In this document: positions 57,140 to 64,000 of the stretch, piece after piece
How positions within the stretch are numbered: position 1 is the first letter of the stretch
How the letters are laid out: every line of letters begins with the position of its first letter
Origin: Antedon mediterranea
Lineage: Eukaryota; Echinodermata; Crinoidea; Comatulida; Antedonidae
Direction: 5' to 3'
Assembly: GCF_964355755.1 (NCBI RefSeq)
Contig: NC_092670.1
Coordinates: 19,343,201-19,407,200, forward strand
DNA length: 64,000 nt
Position numbers and translations under genes: made by a program
The notes under the pieces: generated by a model
What the model was told of the DNA's origin: nothing
Databases searched by the model: none
The model's input: the letters and a program-made list of their open reading frames with translations, nothing else

Positions 57140-58750
57140 CATTTTAGTGTTATTCCACTTTAAAAAAGTCGATTTATATCAATACTCATCAACATACGAT
57201 ATAACGATAGAATTTATTGCAACTTGTCTATGTCGTATTCATCTACAAATAAAGTGTCTATTACCGTACTTTTAAAAATCTATTTATATCAATACCTATC
57301 AACGTATGTACGTGTGCATATTATATATACAAAAATATATACATCAACATAAATGTCATATCATCTATAGTCATTAGTGTTATTTCACTTTTAATATTAG
57401 TAAATCCAAAGGCAAAATACTGAAATAATAACAATGCTGTGGTCTCAATGGAGATACAAAAAAAGAAGCGAAAAGCTAAATCAAAACGATAAAGTAAAAC
57501 AGCCAGAAAAGTTAGCAGAGTTTTCGGGCAACACTAGCCCTTCATCAGTGCAAGTGAGGGTACTTGTACAAGATATAGTGTTATTTAACGTTTAGTCGAT
57601 TTATATCAATACACTCATTACCATATGTACGTGCAATTCACGTCTACAATCAATAGTGTTAATTCCACTTTTAAAAGTCGATTTATATCAATATACTCAT
57701 CAACATAATGTACGTGTCCACGTCATATTTATCTATAAATATTAGTGTTATTTCACTTTTAAAAGTCGATTTATATCAATATACTCATCAACATAATGTA
57801 CGTGTCCACGTCATATTTATCTATAAATATTAGTGTTATTTCACTTTTAAAAGTCGATTTATCAATATACTCATCAATAAATGTACTTGTCCACGTCATA
57901 TTCATTTACAAATCAGTGTTATTTCACTTTTCGAAGTCAATTATATCAATATAGGCCTACTCATCAACATATGTACGTGCAATTCACGTCATATTCATAA
58001 TGATCAATACGGTAGTGTACAACTAATAGTGTTATTTCACTTTTAAAAGTCGATTTATATCAATATACTCATCAATAAATGTACTTGTTCACGTCATATT
58101 CATCTACAATCAATAGTGTTATTTCACTTTTAAAAGTCGATTTATATCAATATACTCATCAACATTATGTACCGTACGTGTCCACGTCATATTCATCTAC
58201 AAATATTAGTGTTATTTCACTTTTAAAAGTCGATTTATATCAATATACTCATCAACATATTTAAATCGTGTCCAAGTCATATTCATCTACAAATATTAGT
58301 GTTAATTTGACTTTTAAAAGTCGATTTATATCAATATACTAATCAATATATGTACGTGTCCACGTCATATTCATCTACAAATATTAGTGTTATTTCACTT
58401 TTAAAAGTCGATTTATATCAATATACTCATCAACATATGTAAATCGTGTCCAAGTCATATTCATCTACAAATATTAGTGTTAATTTGACTTTTAAAAGTC
58501 GATTTATATCAATATACTAATCAATATATGTACGTGTCCACGTCATATTCATCTACAAATATTAGTGTTATTTCACTTTTCAAAGTCGATTTATATAAAT
58601 ATACTACTCACCAACATAATGTACGTGCAATTCACGTCATATTTATCTACAATCATTTGTGTTAATTCCACTTTTAAAAGTCAATTTATATCAATTACTT
58701 ATGAACATATGTACGTGTCCGCGTCATTCACCTACAAATATTATAGTGTT
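57140..58750 (+). repeat. ~89-bp central satellite
   Basis: The unit contains AGTGTTATTTCACTTTTAAA, AGTCGATTTATATCAATATA and GTACGTGTCCACGTCATATT. Copies at 57743 and 57832 are 89 bp apart; others vary from about 82 to 110 bp. It is interrupted near 57400-57580 by a dispersed repeat. The short open frames in it are repeat artefacts. Confidence 0.85.
57400..57580 (-). repeat. Dispersed repeat inserted in the central satellite
   Basis: Reverse complement of the 3275-3395 segment: shares AAATCCAAAGGCAAA, GCGAAAAGCTAAATC and CGATAAAGTAAAACAGCC. It continues with CAACACTAGCCCTTCATCAG, absent from the first copy. Confidence 0.7.
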
Positions 58751-61690
58751 ATTATGTTTTTCATATTATCACTGTGCTCAAGTATATGAAAATGACTATA
58801 GTTGAGAACAGTGTTAAACAGAATCGTGTACATTAATGTTATTTGTTGTATATTGTGCTCAAGTATACCAAAATGACTATAGTTGAGAACAGTGGTAAAC
58901 GGGATCGTACATTAATGTTTTTTGTTGTATATTGTTAAGTTTATCATATTCTTTATCACTGTGCTCAAGTATACCAAAATGACTATAGTTGAGAACAGTG
59001 GTAAACTGGATCGTACATTAATGTTATTTGTTGTATATTATTAGGTTTATCCTATTCTTTATCACTGTCTTCAAGTATACCAAAATGACTATAGTTGAGA
59101 ACAGTGTTAAACGGGATCGTACATTAATGTACGTTTTTTGTTGTATATTGTTAAGTTTATCCTATTCTTTATCACTGTTCTCAAGTATACCAAAATGACT
59201 ATAGTTGAGAACAGTGTTAAACTGGACCGTACATTAATGTTTTTTGTTGTATATTTTTAAGTTTGTCCTATTCTTTATCATCTGTGCTCAAGTATACCAA
59301 AATGACTATAGTTGAGAACAGTGGTAAACTGGATCGTACATTAATGTTTTTTGTTGTATATTTTTAAGTTTGTCCTATTCTTTATCATCTGTGCTCAAGT
59401 ATACCAAAATGACTATAGTTGAGAACAGTGGTAAACTGGATCGTACATTAATGTTATTTGTTGTATATTATTAAGTTTATCCTATTCTTTATCACTGTGC
59501 TCAAGTATACCAAAATGACTATAGTTGAGAACAGTGTTAAACTGGATCGTACATTAATGTTTTTTGTTGTATATTGTTAAGTTTATCCTATTCTTTATCA
59601 CTGTGCTCAAGTATACCAAAATGACTATAGTTGAGAACAGTGGTAAACTGAATCGTACATTAATGTTATTTGTTGTATATTATTAAGTTTATCCTATTCT
59701 TTATCACTGTGCTGAAGTATACAAAAATGACTATAATTGAGAACAGTGTTAAACGGGATCATACCTTAATGCTATTTGTTGTATATTGTTAACTTTATCC
59801 TATTCTTTATCACTGTTCTCAAGTATACCAAAATGACTATAGTTGAGAACAGTGTTAAACTGGATCGTCCATTAATGTTTTTTGTTGTATAGTTAAGTTT
59901 ATCCTATTCTTTATCACTGTGCTCAAGTATACCAAAATGACTATAGTTGAGAACAGTGTTAAACGGGATCGTACATTAATGTTTTTTGTTGTATATTGTT
60001 AAGTTTATCCTATTCTTTATAACTGTTCTCAAGTATACCAAAATGACTATAGTTGAGAACAGTGTTAAACTGGATCGTACATTAATGTTTTTTGTTGTAT
60101 ATTGTTAAGTTTATCCTATTCTTTATCACTGTGCTCAAGTATACCAAAATGACTATAGTTGAGAACAGTGTTAAACGGGATCGTACATTAATGTTATTTG
60201 TTGTATATTATTAAGTTTATCCTATTCTTTATCACTGTGCTCAAGTACACCAAAATGACTATAGTTGAGAACAGTGTTAAACGATATCGTACATTGATGT
60301 TATTTGTTGTATATTGTTAAGTTTATCCTATTCTTTATCACTGTGCTCAAGTATACCAAAATGACTATAGTTGAGAACAGTGTTAAACTGGATCATACAT
60401 TAATGTTATTTGTTGTATATTGTTAAGTTTATCCTATTCTTTATCACTGTGCTCTAGTATACCAAAATGACTATAGTTGAGAACAGTGTTAAACGGGATC
60501 GTACATTGTTGTTGTATATTGTTAAGTTTATCCTATTATTTATCACTGTGCTCAAGTATACCAAAATGACTATAGTTGAGAACAGTGTTAAACGGGATCG
60601 TACATTATTGTTATTTGTTTTATATTGTTAAGTTTATCCTATTCTTTATCAATGTGCTCAAGTATACCAAAATGACTATAGTTGAGAACAGTGTTAAACG
60701 GGATCGTACATTAATGTTATTTGTTGTATATTGTTAAGTTTATCCTATTCTTTATCACTGTGCTCTAGTATACCAAAATGACTATAGTTGAGAACAGTGT
60801 TAAACGGGATCGTACATTAATGTTATTTGTTGTATATTATTAAGTTTATCCTATTCTTTATCACTGTGCTCAAGTTCACCAAAATGACTATAGTTGAGAA
60901 CAGTGTTAAACGGGATCGTACATTGATGTTATTTGTTTTATATTGTTAAGTTTATCCTATTCTTTATCACTGTGCTCAAGTATACCAAAATGACTATAGT
61001 TGAGAACAGTGTTAAACTGGATCGTACATTAATGTTATTTGTTGTATATTGTTAAGTTTATCCTATTCTTTATCACTGTGCTCTAGTATACCAAAATGAC
61101 TATAGTTGAGAACAGTGTTAAACGGGATCGTACATTGTTGTTGTATATTGTTAAGTTTATCCTATTATTTATCACTGTGCTCAAGTATACCAAAATGACT
61201 ATAGTTGAGAACAGTGTTAAACGGGATCGTACATTATTGTTATTTGTTGTATATTGTTAAGTTTATCCTATTCTTTATCAATGTGCTCAAGTATACCAAA
61301 ATGACTATAGTTGAGAACAGTGTTAAACGGGATCGTACATTAATGTTATTTGTTGTATATTGTTAAGTTTATCCTATTCTTTATCACTGTGCTCTAGTAT
61401 ACCAAAATGACTATAGTTGAGAACAGTGTTAAACGGGATCGTACATTGTTGTTGTATATTGTTAAGTTTATCCTATTATTTATCACTGTGCTCAAGTATA
61501 CCAAAATGACTATAGTTGAGAACAGTGTTAAACGGGATCGTACATTATTGTTATTTGTTGTATATTGTTAAGTTTATCCTATTCTTTATCAATGTGCTCA
61601 AGTATACCAAAATGACTATAGTTGAGAACAGTGTTAAACTACGGTACATCGTACATTAATGTTATTTGTTGTATATTGTTAAGTGTATTC
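58745..61690 (-). repeat. ~106-bp satellite, right arm, about 27-28 units, inverted
   Basis: The same unit as the left arm in reverse complement (TATACCAAAATGACTATAGT, TGAGAACAGTGTTAAAC, GTACATTAATGTTATTTG). Some units lack about 10 bp (ACATTGTTGTTGTAT). A three-unit higher-order block recurs (ACATTGTTG at about 61130 and 61441, spacing 311 bp; earlier at 60501). Confidence 0.93.
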
Positions 61691-61979
61691 TTTATTCTTA
61701 TTAATTGTACTAAATTATTAAAAGAAACGGTAGTAAGCATAACATTTCCCCACTCCTACATTAGCATGGTAGGACATTGTAATGGTCGCAGGTGGCTCAA
61801 CTTTATTACTGCAATGGGATGGACATGGTCCTACTGCCACCTTACCATCCAATAGGATTCCAGTAAATTTCCTTTACTACCAATCATAATTCAGTAATTA
61901 AATTACCCCTTAAGTTAACAAGGAAATCAGCCTATCCCATTATACCGGTAGGCTTCGTCGTACAGGCGTACTGCGGTAA
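61691..61979. other. Non-satellite right inner flank of the foldback-like element
   Basis: Contains an imperfect inverted pair (CATGGTAGGAC near 61766 and GGACATGGTCCTACTGCC near 61822). A 77-codon frame here is not supported as a gene. Confidence 0.45.
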
Positions 61980-61999
61980 TAGTTGAGAATTCTCAACTA
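61980..61999. repeat. Right terminal 20-bp perfect palindrome
   Basis: Identical to the left palindrome, TAGTTGAGAATTCTCAACTA, about 7.4 kb away. Confidence 0.9.
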
Positions 62000-62147
62000 G
62001 CCAATTTGGTATATTTTATATACCTGATAAAAGAGGAGCATCACCAACACATCATACATACAACTGATACAGCGCCCTCTTTGATCATGTCATAAAAACC
62101 GAAAGAGCGTTGTTTACAATTTTTACGAAGCTAAGCATTTCTGAAAC

Positions 62148-63951
62148 ATGTAAGTCAATCCTTTTTTATCGTATAAATCATTAAATTAATTTTCATATTT
62201 ACATTAGAAATTAGTTTAATTGATATTTCTATTTTTTATTATATGAACTTGTTTAAAAATTTCATTGCACATAGTGTTTATTAGACTCTGATTTACCGGC
62301 AGCATCGTAATACGAACGAATGCGTTCCGAGCTGGTGTAGTCGACGCTAGGCCTTAAAGTATCTACCTAACAGGCCTAGCTAATAAAATTTATTAAATAG
62401 CAAGGTCAATATCGTATATCTTATGAGGCAATCATAACATACTATAGAAGAACTACTTGGAAACTTTCAGGCCTACAGCCTAGACAGTTGACGGTCTTTT
62501 TTGCCTATTTGTTTATGAATGATACTAGCCTAGGCCTATAATAGTTTGAATTTGAGCAAAAAAAATTAATCATACTTTTTAATACTGCATTCAATCTTAA
62601 TCTGACTATCACTAAATTTTAAAGGGCAGGAAGCAGAAGTCGTAGTAGGAGTCGAAGTAGGAAGGATTCCGCTAAAAAGGAGAGAGCAAGAGACAAGAAA
62701 CGTAGAAGTATTAGTGCCTCATCCAGTAGCAGCAGGTAAGTGTGCACAAAGTGCGCTTATTCAGTTTTTTTTAGCATAATAGAAATAGTATTTTCTTAAA
62801 TCATTGTATAATTTACAACATTATTGACATTTTCTTTTAGTTCTGGAAGCAGCAGTCGATCAAGCTCATCTGGTTCGTCGAGCAGCTCTGGCAGCTCCAG
62901 AAGTTCTGGTAGTTCACATTCCAGAAGCTCCTCCAGTTCATCTCGATCTAGTAGCAGTGGAAGTTCCAGTAGTTCTCATAGCAAAGATCCAACAAAGAAA
63001 AAGGCCTCAAAGTTAGTATCACTATTGAACAGCTAGAAATTGTGCTCTTGCCTGTATTTATTTATATATTTATTGCCTGTATTGTGACTGGGCTTTAGAC
63101 ACCTGTTTTTTTTTTTGGTGACCGAATATACAAGGTTCTGCACAGTATAGGATCATGATGATGTGTTCAACAAGTATGCTGTAAAGATAGACAGAAGATG
63201 CACCATTTTTAAGGTGTAAAATTACACCAAATTATATACATTTTTAACAATTAAAACATTTCGTTTTAGATCAAGGTCCAAGTCACCAAAAAGACGTAAA
63301 AGAACACCATCCCCGAAACCGACTCGCATCCACGTCGGCCGTCTCACTAGAAATGTTAACCGAGATCATCTTCTTGAAATATTCTCAATGTATGGTGCCG
63401 TAAAGAGTGTGGAATTGCCTCCAGATAGACGCCATGGCACATTTGGAAAAGGTTTTGGATATGTTGATTTTGAGAATGGACAGGATGCAGAAAAAGCCAT
63501 GAAACATATGGATGGAGGTAGGATAGAATTTGTATAATGTTACAGAAACAAGACTAGACTATCACTATGGAAAAATATGGAAATATAGAACAACCAGCAG
63601 TGGTGTAGCACATGGGGCAAAGCACTAAGGGTCCCTCTAACGCTGGGTAGTTGTATTGAGGCTGTTCATGCACTAAGGCCCCTGGGTTTAGCCAGTAAGC
63701 TCTCATAGCTGTTACGCCACTGACAACCAGCATCATTAAAATATTAATTATAGTAGTTATTAAATAGAATATTTTAAAGAATAACATAAATACGACAAAT
63801 CATAATCTTTATGTTCAGGCCAAATTGATGGACAAGAAGTGACCGCTGCATTTGTGCTACAGCCCAGACCAAGACCACCAATGCAAAGGAGGAGTCCACC
63901 AAGACGATTCCAGCAACCAAGAAGAAGATGGTCACCACCAAGGAGAAGAAG
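62148..63951 (+). CDS. RNPS1: RNA-binding protein with serine-rich domain 1 (RNPS1), 5' part
   Basis: RNPS1 is a peripheral exon-junction-complex factor (ASAP/PSAP complexes) acting in splicing and mRNA surveillance. Coding exons are 62148-62149, 62625-62735, 62841-63011, 63270-63517 and 63819-63951, and the gene continues past the window. The start codon is itself split by an intron (AT|G, donor GTAAGT at 62150). The N terminus MAGSRSRSRSRSRKDSAKKE is an RS domain, followed by a nearly pure Ser stretch with Arg, Gly and His (62841-62985), KDPTKKKASK, and RSKSPKRRKRTPSPKPTRI. The RRM starts HVGRLTRNVNRDHLLEIF (RNP2-like), with RNP1 KGFGYVDF, then KHMDGGQIDGQEVTAAFVL and a Pro/Arg-rich tail (PPRRFQQPRRRW). 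The human protein has a longer N terminus before the Ser stretch. The start choice is inferred from the splice sites. Confidence 0.92.
63597..63723. repeat. Dispersed repeat with CAGTGGTGTAGC and GTTACGCCACTG ends
   Basis: The termini are imperfect inverted repeats; TTTAGCCAGTAAGCTCTCAT and AGCACTAAGGGTCCCTCTAA lie inside. Same family as 45675-45830. It is in an RNPS1 intron. Confidence 0.6.
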
Positions 63952-64000
63952 GTAATACAATAAATTATTAATTCGTATACTAATGTAATTAGAATGTCCA

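Larger units (their letters stand above)
54567..62013. mobile_element. Foldback-like element: inverted satellite arms around a second satellite
   Basis: The outer ends match as TATACCA, three variable bases, TGGC, then the perfect palindrome TAGTTGAGAATTCTCAACTA, in inverted orientation at left (54581-54600) and right (61980-61999). Inside, a ~106-bp satellite runs in one orientation at 54925-56700 and in the opposite orientation at 58745-61690. A different ~89-bp satellite fills 57140-58750. No transposase is visible. Foldback elements such as Drosophila FB and sea urchin TU have inverted termini made of tandem repeats, and this organisation fits. A clear target duplication was not found, so it could instead be an inverted satellite block. 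Confidence 0.7.

Noticed and set aside
58079-58789. Small open frames in the satellite region
   Set aside because: They are translations of the ~89-bp tandem repeat and recur with its period.
61622-61855. 77-codon plus-strand frame
   Set aside because: It starts inside the satellite and runs into the inner flank of the foldback-like element; no support.
54567-62013. Centromeric satellite
   Set aside because: The arrays are short (1.6-2.9 kb), bounded by matching inverted ends, and lie between two active-looking genes.

Overview
The window is AT-rich animal genomic DNA with spliced genes, long introns and very dense small transposons. The gene content (an axonemal dynein heavy chain, RNPS1, a SAM methyltransferase), a tRNA-derived SINE and the very frequent 'aggcct' motif suggest a marine invertebrate deuterostome, most likely an echinoderm. 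That assignment is inference and no species is claimed.

Layout. 75-3847 is a transposon with long terminal inverted repeats and a perfect 9-bp target duplication; it carries a dead non-LTR reverse transcriptase fragment that is itself interrupted. 4275-4375 is a C-run block with strong G-quadruplex potential on the minus strand. 6271-7647 (+) is a two-exon gene for an unrecognised single-pass membrane protein of 277 residues. 8625-11504 (-) is a complete six-exon class I SAM-dependent methyltransferase of 286 residues; a SINE and a MITE lie in its introns. 12661-53327 (-) is a complete axonemal dynein heavy chain, best matching DNAH7. I could join 63 coding exons; they sum to 12,162 nt (4,053 residues plus stop) and keep frame at every junction. 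Its introns hold many palindromic MITEs. 54567-62013 is a 7.4-kb foldback-like structure: the same ~106-bp satellite in opposite orientation on the two arms, a different ~89-bp satellite in the centre, and a perfect 20-bp palindrome at each end. 62148-63951 (+) is the 5' part of RNPS1, running off the window.

The most striking feature is at 20027-25601. About 82 head-to-tail copies of a 68-bp unit occupy one dynein intron. Each unit is the last 51 bp (17 codons) of the upstream dynein exon plus the first 17 bp of the intron, so the exon/intron boundary itself has been amplified and the intron contains about 80 near-consensus decoy 5' splice sites. Only the first donor gives a productive mRNA. 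Variant patterns show a higher-order duplication of about 36-41 units, so the array grew by both unit and block duplication.

The dynein would power ciliary or flagellar inner-arm motility, and RNPS1 is a splicing and exon-junction factor. The methyltransferase substrate and the membrane protein's function are unknown. No operon-like link between these genes is seen.
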